Notes: generated by a model not told the origin, from the sequence alone. A DNA stretch of 64,000 nucleotides from Eubacterium_U album (GCF_025336545.1 NZ_JAODBU010000007.1:124001-188000), one strand, 5' to 3'. Positions 52,886 through 62,401 are shown, counted from the first letter of the stretch. Program-made: numbers and translations.

Positions 52886-53545
52886 ATGAATAAGGGAATA
52901 ATATTTGATGTAGACGGAACAATTTTAGATTCAATGAAAATCTGGATGGATGCAGGAAAAATATATTTGGATAAGTTTGGAATTGAGGAAAAAGAAAATA
53001 TTGCAGAGGTTTTATTTGATTTAACGATGGCTGAAGGTGCAAAATACATAAAAGAAACATATAAATTGGATAAAACTATACAGGAAATTATTGATGGAAT
53101 AAACAGTGTTGTATATGAATTTTATGAAAATGAAGCAATGCCAAAGGATGGAGTGTTGGAATTTATAGAGTATTTATATGAAAATAAAATTCCAATGACA
53201 GTTGCAACATCTACAGACCGACCAATGATTGAAGCAGCTTTTAAGAGATTAGGTTTGGAAAAATATTTTAAGAAGATATTTACAACAACAGAGGTTGGAA
53301 AGGGAAAAGACAATCCGTTAATATTTGAAAAAGCAATGGAAGAAATGAAAAGTGATAAAGCAGGTACATGGCTTATGGACGATGCATTTTATTCATTGAA
53401 TACAGCTTATAATAATGGAATTAATACAGTTGGAATATATGATGATTCTAGCAAATTGCATCAGGAAAAGGTTAAATCAGTATCTACAATCTATATTAAA
53501 GATTGGACTCAGGTAAAACAGTTAATTGCTGATATGAATTTGTAA
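52886..53545 (+). CDS. HAD superfamily phosphatase (beta-phosphoglucomutase-like)
   Basis: 219 residues. Nucleophile motif FDVDGTILDS (Asp8, Asp10), cap domain of about 16-90, motif II TVATSTDR, Lys in KGKDNPLIFEKA and motif IV WLMDDAFYSL. The subclass I cap fits sugar-phosphate phosphatases or mutases of the PGM/Gph group. Substrate unknown. RBS AGAGGAG. Confidence 0.9.
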   Translation: MNKGIIFDVDGTILDSMKIWMDAGKIYLDKFGIEEKENIAEVLFDLTMAEGAKYIKETYKLDKTIQEIIDGINSVVYEFYENEAMPKDGVLEFIEYLYENKIPMTVATSTDRPMIEAAFKRLGLEKYFKKIFTTTEVGKGKDNPLIFEKAMEEMKSDKAGTWLMDDAFYSLNTAYNNGINTVGIYDDSSKLHQEKVKSVSTIYIKDWTQVKQLIADMNL

Positions 53546-53627
53546 AGCATATGAACATAAACTTATAAGCTAAATAACAATAATATATATAGATGATGTA
53601 TAATTATTTATGATAATAATAAAATAC

Positions 53628-53749
53628 AACTCCCACATATGGATTTTTTGTGTGCTAGAGATATTAACTTAAGTGCATTTGCAACTGCGTGCGTTATTAA
53701 GTTAATACCTCAAATCTGCACAATTTAAAACCTATATGTGGGAGTTTTT
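53628..53749. repeat. Terminator hairpin containing palindromic element copy B (deleted, opposite orientation)
   Basis: Outer arms AACTCCCACATATGG (53628-53642) and CCTATATGTGGGAGTT (53731-53746) with T-run form an intrinsic terminator for the HAD gene. In its loop, TATTAACTTAA (53662-53672) and TTAAGTTAATA (53697-53707) flank a 22-base core (53674-53695). Read on the minus strand, the core is AACGCACGCAGTTGCAAATGCA, that is the two ends of the copy A/C core joined, with the central hairpin missing. Confidence 0.65.
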
Positions 53750-53750
53750 C

Positions 53751-53778
53751 TTGATTTCTATGAAAAAGAATGTATAAT
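53751..53778 (+). promoter_or_regulatory. Promoter for the ABC exporter
   Basis: TTGATT (53751-53756), 16-base spacer, TATAAT (53773-53778). Confidence 0.6.
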
Positions 53779-53801
53779 CATAAATAAATAGGTAGCGATG
53801 A

Positions 53802-53815
53802 CTAACTATAGTTAG
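53802..53815. promoter_or_regulatory. 14-bp palindrome, operator candidate
   Basis: CTAACTATAGTTAG, a perfect palindrome about 20 bases downstream of the likely start of transcription and 47 bases before the ATPase gene. TetR-type regulators often use such sites; none is encoded nearby. Confidence 0.5.
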
Positions 53816-53861
53816 AAATACACAACGTAAAAGATTAATAAAAAAATAGAGAGGAGTAAAT

Positions 53862-54560
53862 ATGTTTTTAGAAATCAAGGACATAAAAAAGAGTTTTGGA
53901 GACGATAAAAATAAGACAGAAGTGTTAAAAGGAATCAATTTTTCAGCACAAAAAGGTGATATTTGTGTACTGTTAGGACCTTCAGGTTCAGGAAAATCTA
54001 CGCTTCTAAATATTATTGGCGGAATAGATGAGGCAGACAGTGGAACTATAACAGTTAACGGAGAAGTTATTCAGAATATGAATGAAAAAAATCTTACGCA
54101 ATACAGAAGAAAGCATTTAGGATATGTATTCCAAATGTATAATCTTATACCAAATTTAAACGTAAAAGAAAACATAGAAGTAGGAGCATATTTGAGTGAT
54201 AATCCATTAGACATAGATGATTTGCTTAAAACATTAGGCCTTTATGAACATAGACATAAATTGCCAAATCAGTTATCAGGAGGTCAGCAGCAGAGAACAT
54301 CAATTGGAAGAGCAATTGTAAAAAATCCAAGTATTTTACTTTGTGATGAACCTACAGGAGCGCTTGATTATAATACTTCTAAAGAAATACTAAAGCTGAT
54401 TGAGGATGTTAATCATAAATATGGTAATACAGTAATTATGGTTACACATAACGACGCAATAAAAAATATGGCAGACAGGGTTATAAAATTAAGAGACGGA
54501 CAAATCAGAAAAGATTATGTTAACGAAGAAAAAATTCCTGCTATGGAATTAGAGTGGTAG
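53862..54560 (+). CDS. ABC exporter ATPase (MacB/LolD type)
   Basis: 232 residues. Walker A GPSGSGKST (about residues 39-47), Q-loop YVFQMYNLIPNL, signature LSGGQQQRTSIGRAI, Walker B ILLCDEPTGALD, and H-loop MVTHND. The sequence is characteristic of the MacB/LolD/BceA branch, which works with FtsX-fold permeases on lipids or peptides rather than on pumped small solutes. RBS AGAGGAG. The permease starts 11 bases later. Confidence 0.95.
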   Translation: MFLEIKDIKKSFGDDKNKTEVLKGINFSAQKGDICVLLGPSGSGKSTLLNIIGGIDEADSGTITVNGEVIQNMNEKNLTQYRRKHLGYVFQMYNLIPNLNVKENIEVGAYLSDNPLDIDDLLKTLGLYEHRHKLPNQLSGGQQQRTSIGRAIVKNPSILLCDEPTGALDYNTSKEILKLIEDVNHKYGNTVIMVTHNDAIKNMADRVIKLRDGQIRKDYVNEEKIPAMELEW

Positions 54561-54571
54561 GAGGTTAGATA

Positions 54572-56842
54572 ATGAAAAATCCGTTACATAAAAGACTTCC
54601 AAGACAGTTAAAAAGCGAATTTGGAAAGTATGTGGTTATTTTTCTGTTACTTATTGGTTCGATTGGATTTATATCTGGATTTCTTGTTGCAGCAAATAGC
54701 ATAAAGAAAACATATGATAATAGTTTTAGTGTTTATAACATTGAAAATGGTAATTTTGAAATGTTGTCTCCATTAAGTGATGAGGCGATAAATGAAATAG
54801 AAAATCAAGAAAAAATTTCCATATATAATAATTATTACATAGAAGAAGATACTGATACAAATTTAAATGATAAATATGACAGTACACTTAGAATATTTAA
54901 AGACAGAAAGAAAGTTAATAAAGTATGCCTTATGGAAGGTAAAAAGCCGGATAATAAAGATGAAATTGCCATAGACAGAATGTATGCAAATAATAACGAT
55001 GTTGAAGTTGGTGATTACATTAAAGTTTCGGATAAGAAATTAAAAGTCACAGGTTTTGTAGCTTTATCAGATTATAGTGCATTATTCTCAAATAATGGAG
55101 ACTTAATGTTTGATGCAGTAAAATTTGGTGTCGCAATAATGACAGATGATGGATACAATCAGTTCGGAGATGAACACAAATTTTACAGTTATTCATGGAA
55201 ATATGATAAAGAGCCTTCCACAGAGAAAAAAGAAAAGAAGGTATCAGATAAGTTATTAGAAGTTATAGCTTCTAAAGGAATTGTGAAAAATTTCATTCCA
55301 AGATATACAAACAATGCAATTAATTTTACAGGTGATGATGTAGGAAGTGACAGAGGAATGATGATTGCTTTACTATACATTCTAATTGTAATAATTGCAT
55401 TTATATTTGCAGTAACAATAACAAATACAATTAATAAAGAAGCAACGATAATAGGAACTCTTAGAGCGTCAGGATATTCAAAAAGAGAAATAACAGCTCA
55501 TTATATGGAAATTCCATTAATAGTTACGATTATTTCAGCTATAATAGGAAATATACTTGGATATACGGTATTTAAATATGTATGTGTCGGAATGTATTAT
55601 GGAAGTTATAGTCTTCCAACATATACAACGGTATGGAGTGCAGAAGCATTTGTGCTTACAACACTTGTTCCGTTTATAATAATGCTTGTTGTAAACTATG
55701 TGTTTATAAGAAAGAAACTCAGACTTTCACCAATGAAGTTCATAAGAAATGATTTATCAACTTCAAAGAAAAAGAAAGCCATAAGATTACCACATTTTAA
55801 GTTCTTTAACCGTTTCAGAATTAGGGTTATTATTCAGAACAGATATAATTATCTGACTTTATTTGTTGGAATCGTATTTGCAAATTTATTGCTTTTATTT
55901 GGATTAATGCTTCCGGCATTACTTGATTCTTATAATGACAGCATAATTGAACATATGGCTGCAAAGTATCAGTATGTATTGAAAGCACCTCTTGAAACAG
56001 AAACAAAGGATGTAGAAAAATATTTCATGAGCACAGTTGAAAAAACGGGCGATAATGGTGAAAAAGACGATATATCAGTATATGGAATATCAGATGACAG
56101 TAAATATTTATCAATGAATTTTGAGCGTGGAAAGGTCTATGTTTCAGATGTATTTGCAGACAAGTACAGATTGAAAAAAGGTGATAAATTCACTTTAAAA
56201 GAAAGTTATGGAACTAAAAAACATACTTTTGAAATTGGTGGAGTTTATGAATATCCTATTGGACTTACGATATTTATGAATGAAAAAGATTTTTGCAAAG
56301 AGTTCAATGTAAAAGACAATGAATTTACAGGATATTTTTCAAATGTAAAAATAAAAGATATTGAGCAGGAGTACATTTATTCTGTTATTACTCAGGATGA
56401 TTTAACTAAAATGGCAAGACAGATGGATGTATCTATGGGTAGTATGATGAATATGGTAAACATTGTGTCAGTTATTTTATCAATGCTTGTAATGTATCTT
56501 TTAATTAAGCTTGTTATAGAAAAGAACAGTTTATCGATTTCTATGGTAAAAATTTTAGGATATGATAATAATGAAATAAGAAAACTTTATCTGACTGCAA
56601 CGACATGGGTTGTAATCGCATGCGTAGCATTAAGCATTCCGGTTGTAGTATGGATTATAAAAGATTTGATTTACAGACCAATGATGATGGAAATGAAAGG
56701 ATGGATTATATTGAAAATGGATCCGATAGTATATGGTGAAATGTTTATTCTTGGCATGTTAGCATATGCAGTAGTTTCATTCCTCGAATTTAGAAAAATT
56801 AAGAAAATACCTATGACAGATGCATTGAAAAATGTAGAATAA
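54572..56842 (+). CDS. FtsX-fold ABC transporter permease
   Basis: 756 residues. Architecture: N-terminal helix (about 20-42), large extracytoplasmic domain (about 43-260), three-helix FtsX unit (about 265-385), a fourth helix near 425, a second extracytoplasmic domain, and a C-terminal FtsX unit with three helices (about 620-745). It has two FtsX domains, as in MacB-like and LolCE-like exporters of Firmicutes, and lacks the single large loop of BceB. The substrate may be a peptide or lipid; antimicrobial resistance is a guess. Its terminator contains palindromic element C. Confidence 0.9.
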   Translation: MKNPLHKRLPRQLKSEFGKYVVIFLLLIGSIGFISGFLVAANSIKKTYDNSFSVYNIENGNFEMLSPLSDEAINEIENQEKISIYNNYYIEEDTDTNLNDKYDSTLRIFKDRKKVNKVCLMEGKKPDNKDEIAIDRMYANNNDVEVGDYIKVSDKKLKVTGFVALSDYSALFSNNGDLMFDAVKFGVAIMTDDGYNQFGDEHKFYSYSWKYDKEPSTEKKEKKVSDKLLEVIASKGIVKNFIPRYTNNAINFTGDDVGSDRGMMIALLYILIVIIAFIFAVTITNTINKEATIIGTLRASGYSKREITAHYMEIPLIVTIISAIIGNILGYTVFKYVCVGMYYGSYSLPTYTTVWSAEAFVLTTLVPFIIMLVVNYVFIRKKLRLSPMKFIRNDLSTSKKKKAIRLPHFKFFNRFRIRVIIQNRYNYLTLFVGIVFANLLLLFGLMLPALLDSYNDSIIEHMAAKYQYVLKAPLETETKDVEKYFMSTVEKTGDNGEKDDISVYGISDDSKYLSMNFERGKVYVSDVFADKYRLKKGDKFTLKESYGTKKHTFEIGGVYEYPIGLTIFMNEKDFCKEFNVKDNEFTGYFSNVKIKDIEQEYIYSVITQDDLTKMARQMDVSMGSMMNMVNIVSVILSMLVMYLLIKLVIEKNSLSISMVKILGYDNNEIRKLYLTATTWVVIACVALSIPVVVWIIKDLIYRPMMMEMKGWIILKMDPIVYGEMFILGMLAYAVVSFLEFRKIKKIPMTDALKNVE

Positions 56843-56848
56843 CAAGAT

Positions 56849-57066
56849 ACCCACAGATGTATTCCGGTTTTGTGAGGGTTTGTGATATTAACTAAATAAC
56901 GCTTGCGCTGCTTGTCACTCGCAGCAGTTCTAAATTTCCAGCTATATTTTGTTGTTAGAACCTTTGGCTCTAGGCAAAATCCGCTGTCAATTTGAACCAG
57001 CGGTGACAAATGCCTTTAGTTAATATCACAAACCCTCACAATTAAGAATTAATCTGTGGGTATTTT
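56849..57066. repeat. Terminator hairpin containing palindromic element copy C (full length)
   Basis: Outer terminator arms ACCCACAGAT (56849-56858) and ATCTGTGGGT (57052-57061) with T-rich tail. Inside it, perfect 26-base inverted arms (56871-56896 and 57015-57040). Inside these, the core (about 56897-57014) starts ATAACGCTTGCGCTGCTTGTC and ends GTGACAAATGCC, homologous to copy A. TTGTCAC pairs with GTGACAA, where copy A has TTGAC with GTCAA; the inner hairpin is held by ATTTTG/CAAAAT. Confidence 0.8.
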
Positions 57067-57133
57067 TATTTATAAAATTATGAAAGTATAAGTTTTTGTA
57101 TTTAAAAATCATATCGCAAAATATCACCTGTCA

Positions 57134-57162
57134 TTGAAAGAAAAAAGAATCAGTCGTATAAT
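57134..57162 (+). promoter_or_regulatory. Promoter for the hybrid histidine kinase
   Basis: TTGAAA (57134-57139), 17-base spacer, TATAAT (57157-57162). Confidence 0.8.
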
Positions 57163-57208
57163 AATAAAAAAGCACAGTTCGGAAATAGTTATATAACGAG
57201 GAAATTAT

Positions 57209-59962
57209 ATGAAACAAAATATTGAACAGGAAAAATCAATTATTAATGAAACACTGTTAAATTCAATTCCAGGTGGAATAATAATTGTAAAAGTAGTTGA
57301 AAACAATATAGAATGTCTCTATTTTAATGAGGCATTTGCAAAATTATCAGGAAGAACGCATGATGAATTACAACGTTATCTTGATGGTGGGGTAAATGTT
57401 ATAGATATTATATATGAGGCAGATAGAAAAAAGTTTTTGACGAGTATTTTATGCAAAATACAAAGTGATAATGAAGTAGAAGAAAGATATAGATATTATA
57501 CAGCCACGGGAAATGTTCAGTGGATTAATTTGGTCGCTTCAAAGATTAGAGAAGAGGATGGATGTCCTGTTTTTTATTGTGCATGTACAAAGTTGTCAGA
57601 TGAATTAGATTTGTATATAAAATTATCAGATGAATCTCCGGTTGCAACATATGTAGCAGAGAAAAAGGAAAGACGAATATTATATGCAAATGCTGAGTGG
57701 AAGAAAATAGAAAATATCCCTCAGGATATAAATGTAATTGGAAAGAGTGTGTATGAATTAATACCGGCTGAGAGAATAATATTTAGCGAGAAAGAAATAA
57801 ATGAATTAACTTCTCAGGCTTACAGACAGATACATATTAAAAGAAATAACAGATATTATAGTCTGGGTACAAAAAGCTATTTATGGAATGATATTGATGC
57901 ATACATGGTATATTTTGTTGATGAAACTGAAAGCATATTAAAGCAACAAAAAAAATTAGAAATATATCAGGCAGAACTTAAAACAAGAGAGGAAATGTCA
58001 CAGGATATAATTGCTTCATATCAGATAAATCTTACTAAAAACAGAATTGAAAGAAGTAACTTTAAAAACAATTATGCTAATTCGACAGATGATGTTGTAA
58101 ATGAAAACACATCATGTGAAGCTGCTGTTGAATATTTTATCGGATTAATTTTATCTGATGAAGTAAAAAAAGAAATAAGAAATAAATTTTCAGCCGGAAG
58201 CATTATAATGCAATACCATAATGGAAAAGAAAATATTGACTCTGAAGTTCAGATTGTAATGAAAGATGGAGAGATTAAATGGGTTAAGATTGTTGCTAAA
58301 ATTTTAAGCAATCCCATTACTTCTGAAATTATGGAATTTGTGTATATACAGGATGTGACTGAAAAGCATACTATAAAATCAATAATGGATAAGTGTATAC
58401 ATACGGAATATGATTGTATAGGTTTGATAAATACAATCAATGGCCAAATTATGATTTTTAATTATAGAAACACATATGGCGAAATGAAAATGCGCAAGAA
58501 GAATTTTTTCGCAGATGAAATAGATACATTTATAAATAATAATATTGGAGAAGAAGAACGCGAAACGGCAAGAAAAGAATATGCGTTAGATAATATTAAA
58601 AAGCAATTGAAAAAAAATGACAATTATTATTTTTATCATAATATAACATCTAACATTGAAAAAGGAGTACGAAGAAAGAAAATTCATTTTCAATATTTAG
58701 ATTCTGCCGTAAATAAAAATGAAATTTTATTCATGGTAACAGATGTTACGGATATTTATGAAAAAGAAAGAAAAAATAGCGAGAGATTAGCAAAAGCGCT
58801 AGAAGAGGCAAAACAGGCAGCTAAAGCTAAAAGCGAGTTTTTGGCACGAATGAGTCATGAAATAAGAACACCTATGAATGCTATTATTGGAATGTGCGAA
58901 ATTGCTAAAGATGATGTTGATAAAAGAGAAGTTATAGCAAAAGAAATAGACCAGATTAATGAGTCAGGTAAATATCTGTTAGGACTTATTAACGATATAT
59001 TAGATGTAAGCCGTATTGAAAATGACAAATTTGAACTTTATACGGAATGGTGCAGTATGTATAACGTTGTTAAACCTATTGTTTCAATGATGAGTCCATT
59101 AATGAAAGAAAAAAATATAGAATTTATTTATCCTAATTTTATCAAAAAAGAAAAAGATAAAGAAGTTTTATGTTACATTGATAAAATGCGTGTACAGCAG
59201 ATGATTATTAATCTTTTAAACAATGCTTATAAATTTACTAAACCGGGTGGAAAGATAACCTGGAAAATAGAAAACATTAATGTAGATGATAAGACTGCAA
59301 AGGAAAGAATAGTAATCAGTGATACAGGCTGTGGTATGAGCAAAGAATTTGTACAGAAAATAGGCGAGCCTTTTATGCAGGAGAGAAATGAATTTTCATC
59401 AGAACTTATAGGCACGGGACTAGGACTATATATTGTTAAAAAAATTGTAGATGCGATGGGATTTACCATGAAAATAGAAAATGAACTTGGTAAGGGAACA
59501 ACATTTATAATTGAGACAGAATATAGTTACAAATATAATGAAGATGATGAAAATCAGTTGGAAAATAGTAATGTTTCGGGAATGAGAGTGTTACTTGTAG
59601 AAGATAATGAAATTAACAGAGAAATTGCACAGACTCTTTTAGAAAGAGAGAAAATAATTGTGGAAACTGCAGTTGAGGGAAAAGAAGCAGTTGAGGCATT
59701 TGAAAAATCTGATTTGGGATATTATGATGCAATTTTAATGGATATTCAAATGCCTGTGATGGACGGTCTTGAGGCTACAAGAACAATTAGAAAATTGAAT
59801 AAAGCCGATGCAAAAACAATACGAATAATTGCAATGTCGGCAAATGCGTTTGAAAGTGACATAAGGGCGAGTATTGATGCAGGAATGAATGCTCATTTAA
59901 CAAAACCAATAGAAATGGAAAAGGTTTTAGAAGAAATTGCTAAAAGTAAATTAAAAAAATAG
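57209..59962 (+). CDS. Cytoplasmic PAS hybrid sensor histidine kinase with receiver domain
   Basis: 917 residues with no membrane segment. N-terminal PAS domains (about 8-130 and 140-245), further PAS-like regions (about 270-400 and 410-530), a short coiled coil, HisKA with H550 in ARMSHEIRTPMNAI, HATPase with NLLNNAYKFTKPGG, DTGCGMS and GTGLGLYIVKKI, and a C-terminal receiver with D845 in MDIQMPVMDG and MSANAF. It lacks an HPt or output domain, so the phosphate must pass to another protein. No partner adjacent; the REC-GGDEF-EAL protein at 37862 is a candidate only by function. Confidence 0.93.
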   Translation: MKQNIEQEKSIINETLLNSIPGGIIIVKVVENNIECLYFNEAFAKLSGRTHDELQRYLDGGVNVIDIIYEADRKKFLTSILCKIQSDNEVEERYRYYTATGNVQWINLVASKIREEDGCPVFYCACTKLSDELDLYIKLSDESPVATYVAEKKERRILYANAEWKKIENIPQDINVIGKSVYELIPAERIIFSEKEINELTSQAYRQIHIKRNNRYYSLGTKSYLWNDIDAYMVYFVDETESILKQQKKLEIYQAELKTREEMSQDIIASYQINLTKNRIERSNFKNNYANSTDDVVNENTSCEAAVEYFIGLILSDEVKKEIRNKFSAGSIIMQYHNGKENIDSEVQIVMKDGEIKWVKIVAKILSNPITSEIMEFVYIQDVTEKHTIKSIMDKCIHTEYDCIGLINTINGQIMIFNYRNTYGEMKMRKKNFFADEIDTFINNNIGEEERETARKEYALDNIKKQLKKNDNYYFYHNITSNIEKGVRRKKIHFQYLDSAVNKNEILFMVTDVTDIYEKERKNSERLAKALEEAKQAAKAKSEFLARMSHEIRTPMNAIIGMCEIAKDDVDKREVIAKEIDQINESGKYLLGLINDILDVSRIENDKFELYTEWCSMYNVVKPIVSMMSPLMKEKNIEFIYPNFIKKEKDKEVLCYIDKMRVQQMIINLLNNAYKFTKPGGKITWKIENINVDDKTAKERIVISDTGCGMSKEFVQKIGEPFMQERNEFSSELIGTGLGLYIVKKIVDAMGFTMKIENELGKGTTFIIETEYSYKYNEDDENQLENSNVSGMRVLLVEDNEINREIAQTLLEREKIIVETAVEGKEAVEAFEKSDLGYYDAILMDIQMPVMDGLEATRTIRKLNKADAKTIRIIAMSANAFESDIRASIDAGMNAHLTKPIEMEKVLEEIAKSKLKK

Positions 59963-60067
59963 ATATAGAATATGTAATGTAAATTATTAATATTTTATAA
60001 ATTTAATCGTCAAAATGATGAATAAACAAAAGAAAGATGTATAATTACAGGAAAGAAGGACATAAAA

Positions 60068-61489
60068 GTGTATGATATAACATCAAAATCGGCAGATGAT
60101 TTTATTAATCATGAAGAAATTCTAGATACAATTAAATATGCAGATGAAAATAAAAATAATATAAAACTTATTGATTCGATTCTTGAAAAAGCCAAATTAA
60201 GAAAAGGACTATCCCACAGGGAAGCGTCCGTATTATTAGCATGTAAAGATGAAAATAAAAACAATGAAATGTTTAAACTTGCTGAACAGATAAAAAAAGA
60301 CTTTTATGGAAATCGAATCGTAATGTTTGCTCCACTTTATCTGTCGAATTATTGTGTTAACGGATGTGTATACTGTCCTTATCATGCTAAGAATAAGCAT
60401 ATTGCCAGAAAAAAACTTACACAGGAAGAGATTAAAAAAGAAGTAATAGCTCTTCAGGATATGGGACATAAAAGATTAGCACTAGAGGCAGGAGAAGATC
60501 CTGTTAATAATACAATGGACTATTATCTTGAGTGCATTAAAACAATATACAGTATAAAACACAAAAATGGAGCTATCAGACGTGTAAACATTAATATTGC
60601 TGCGACGACTGTTGAAAATTACAGATTATTAAAGGAAGCAGGAATTGGAACTTATATACTTTTTCAGGAGACTTATCATAAGGAAAGCTATAAGAAATTA
60701 CATCCGACAGGACCAAAGAGTGATTATAATTATCATACAGAAGCAATGGACAGAGCAATGAAAGGTGGAATTGATGATGTAGGTCTTGGTGTATTATTTG
60801 GACTTGATAAGTACAGATATGAATTTGCAGGATTATTAATGCATGCTGAACATTTAGAAGCTGTCTTTGGAGTTGGACCACATACTATAAGTGTGCCTAG
60901 AATTTGCGATGCAGATGATATAGATAAGTCATCATTTTCAAATGGAATAAGTGACGATATTTTTGCAAAGATTGTTGCATGTATAAGAATTGCAGTTCCA
61001 TATACAGGAATGATTGTATCTACAAGGGAAAGTCAGAAGACAAGAGAAAGAGTATTACATCTTGGAATTTCTCAGATTAGTGGTGGCTCAAGAACAAGTG
61101 TGGGCGGATATTTTGAAGCAGAATCTGAAGAAGAAAATTCAAGGCAGTTCGATGTAACTGATACAAGAAGTCTTGATGAAGTGGTTAACTGGCTTATGAA
61201 AATGGATTATATACCAAGTTTTTGTACAGCCTGTTATAGAGAAGGCAGAACAGGTGACAGATTTATGTCTTTATGTAAAAGTGGTCAAATACAGAACTGT
61301 TGTCTACCAAATGCATTAATGACTTTACAGGAGTATTTAATGGATTATGCTTCATCTGAAACAAAAGAAATAGGCGAAAATTTAATTCATAAAGAAATTG
61401 AAAATATTCCTAATGAAAAAGTAAAGAATATTGTAATAAAAAATTTAAAATTAATAAAAGATAATAACAAAAGAGACTTTAGATTTTAA
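60068..61489 (+). CDS. hydG: [FeFe]-hydrogenase maturase HydG
   Basis: Radical-SAM tyrosine lyase that makes the CO and CN ligands (as an Fe-Cys complex) of the H-cluster. 473 residues, normal length. The SAM cluster is C96-x3-C100-x2-C103 in NYCVNGCVYCPYH, and the C-terminal cluster site CTACYREGRTGDRFMSLCKSGQIQNCC carries the auxiliary iron-sulfur ligands. GTG start with AAGGACATAAAA upstream. First of an operon hydG-PHP-hydF. HydE and the hydrogenase itself are outside the window. Confidence 0.97.
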   Translation: MYDITSKSADDFINHEEILDTIKYADENKNNIKLIDSILEKAKLRKGLSHREASVLLACKDENKNNEMFKLAEQIKKDFYGNRIVMFAPLYLSNYCVNGCVYCPYHAKNKHIARKKLTQEEIKKEVIALQDMGHKRLALEAGEDPVNNTMDYYLECIKTIYSIKHKNGAIRRVNINIAATTVENYRLLKEAGIGTYILFQETYHKESYKKLHPTGPKSDYNYHTEAMDRAMKGGIDDVGLGVLFGLDKYRYEFAGLLMHAEHLEAVFGVGPHTISVPRICDADDIDKSSFSNGISDDIFAKIVACIRIAVPYTGMIVSTRESQKTRERVLHLGISQISGGSRTSVGGYFEAESEEENSRQFDVTDTRSLDEVVNWLMKMDYIPSFCTACYREGRTGDRFMSLCKSGQIQNCCLPNALMTLQEYLMDYASSETKEIGENLIHKEIENIPNEKVKNIVIKNLKLIKDNNKRDFRF

Positions 61490-61522
61490 AACAAACGTTA
61501 AAATCCTCTCTAGGAGGTTTAT

Positions 61523-62374
61523 ATGAAAATAGATATGCATTGTCATACAAAAGAGGGATCGCTAGATGGAAAAGTCCCAATTAGTGAGTATATAAATATA
61601 TTAAAATCTCAGGGTTATGGGGGAATGTTAGTAACAGATCATGACTCTTATGATGGGTATAGATATTGGAAACATAATATAAAAAATGTTGACAAGGACT
61701 TTGTAGTATTTAAGGGAATAGAGTATGATACATTAGATGCAGGACATATCATTGTAATTATGCCGGAGAATCTTAAATTAAGGCTTATGGAACTTAGAGG
61801 AATGCCGGTACAGTTGCTTATTCCAATAGTTCATAATTATGGAGGAATATTAGGACCTGCGCATCCATTTGGTGAAAAGTTTATGAGCTTTATGAATTCA
61901 AAAGCTTATAAAAGAAATCCGGACATTTTATCTGAATTTGATTTTATTGAAGTGTTTAATGCCTGCGAATCTAAAATGGCAAATGATAAAGCGTTAGAAA
62001 TGGCTGAAAAATATAATTTGACAGGAACAGCAGGAAGTGATTCACATAAGACGGAGAGCATAGGATATGCATACACAGTAATTCCTGATGAAATAAGAAA
62101 AGAAAGTCAGTTGATTGAGTATATAAAACACAGAAATAAGACTGAATTTGGTGGAAAAATATATGAAAATACTTCAAGAGGTAAATTAGGAAAAGCCAAG
62201 ATAATAACAACATATTTATTTTGGATTTATAATAAATTTGGAGGTTGGAGTCGTGGAATCCAGCGTAATGGAAAACTTAAAAAAGGTTATATTGAAAGAA
62301 TAGATATAATTGACAATGATAAAAAAGAAAATAAAGATAAAACAGAATATAAAGGAAAAGATAACAATAATTAA
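61523..62374 (+). CDS. PHP-domain metallophosphoesterase, in the hydrogenase-maturation operon
   Basis: 283 residues. PHP fold with the metal-binding set: KIDMHCHTKEGSLDG (HxH at 6 and 8), LVTDHDSYDGY, GIEYD, HNYGGILGPAHPFG and AGSDSHKTES. The C-terminal 40 residues are lysine-rich and probably disordered. In the PHP superfamily this metal set hydrolyses phosphate esters (histidinol phosphate or nucleotides). Lies 33 bases after hydG and 28 before hydF; its job there is unknown. RBS AGGAGG. Confidence 0.9.
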   Translation: MKIDMHCHTKEGSLDGKVPISEYINILKSQGYGGMLVTDHDSYDGYRYWKHNIKNVDKDFVVFKGIEYDTLDAGHIIVIMPENLKLRLMELRGMPVQLLIPIVHNYGGILGPAHPFGEKFMSFMNSKAYKRNPDILSEFDFIEVFNACESKMANDKALEMAEKYNLTGTAGSDSHKTESIGYAYTVIPDEIRKESQLIEYIKHRNKTEFGGKIYENTSRGKLGKAKIITTYLFWIYNKFGGWSRGIQRNGKLKKGYIERIDIIDNDKKENKDKTEYKGKDNNN

Positions 62375-62401
62375 CAGTTAAAAGAAATAATGGAGAAAAT
62401 A

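Larger units (their letters stand above)
53546..53861. other. Intergenic region with element B and ABC-exporter promoter
   Basis: 316 bases. Holds the terminator containing palindromic element copy B (53628-53749), a promoter (53751-53778) and a 14-bp operator palindrome (53802-53815). No gene supported. Confidence 0.7.
56843..57208. other. Intergenic region with terminator, element C and kinase promoter
   Basis: 366 bases: a terminator split by palindromic element C (56849-57066), then an AT-rich stretch and a consensus promoter (57134-57162) for the histidine kinase. The 112-codon minus-strand reading frame crossing it is repeat-derived and rejected. Confidence 0.7.

Noticed and set aside
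56671..57009. 112-codon minus-strand reading frame overlapping the end of the ABC permease
   Set aside because: Made of the permease antisense and repeat copy C; no RBS, no family.
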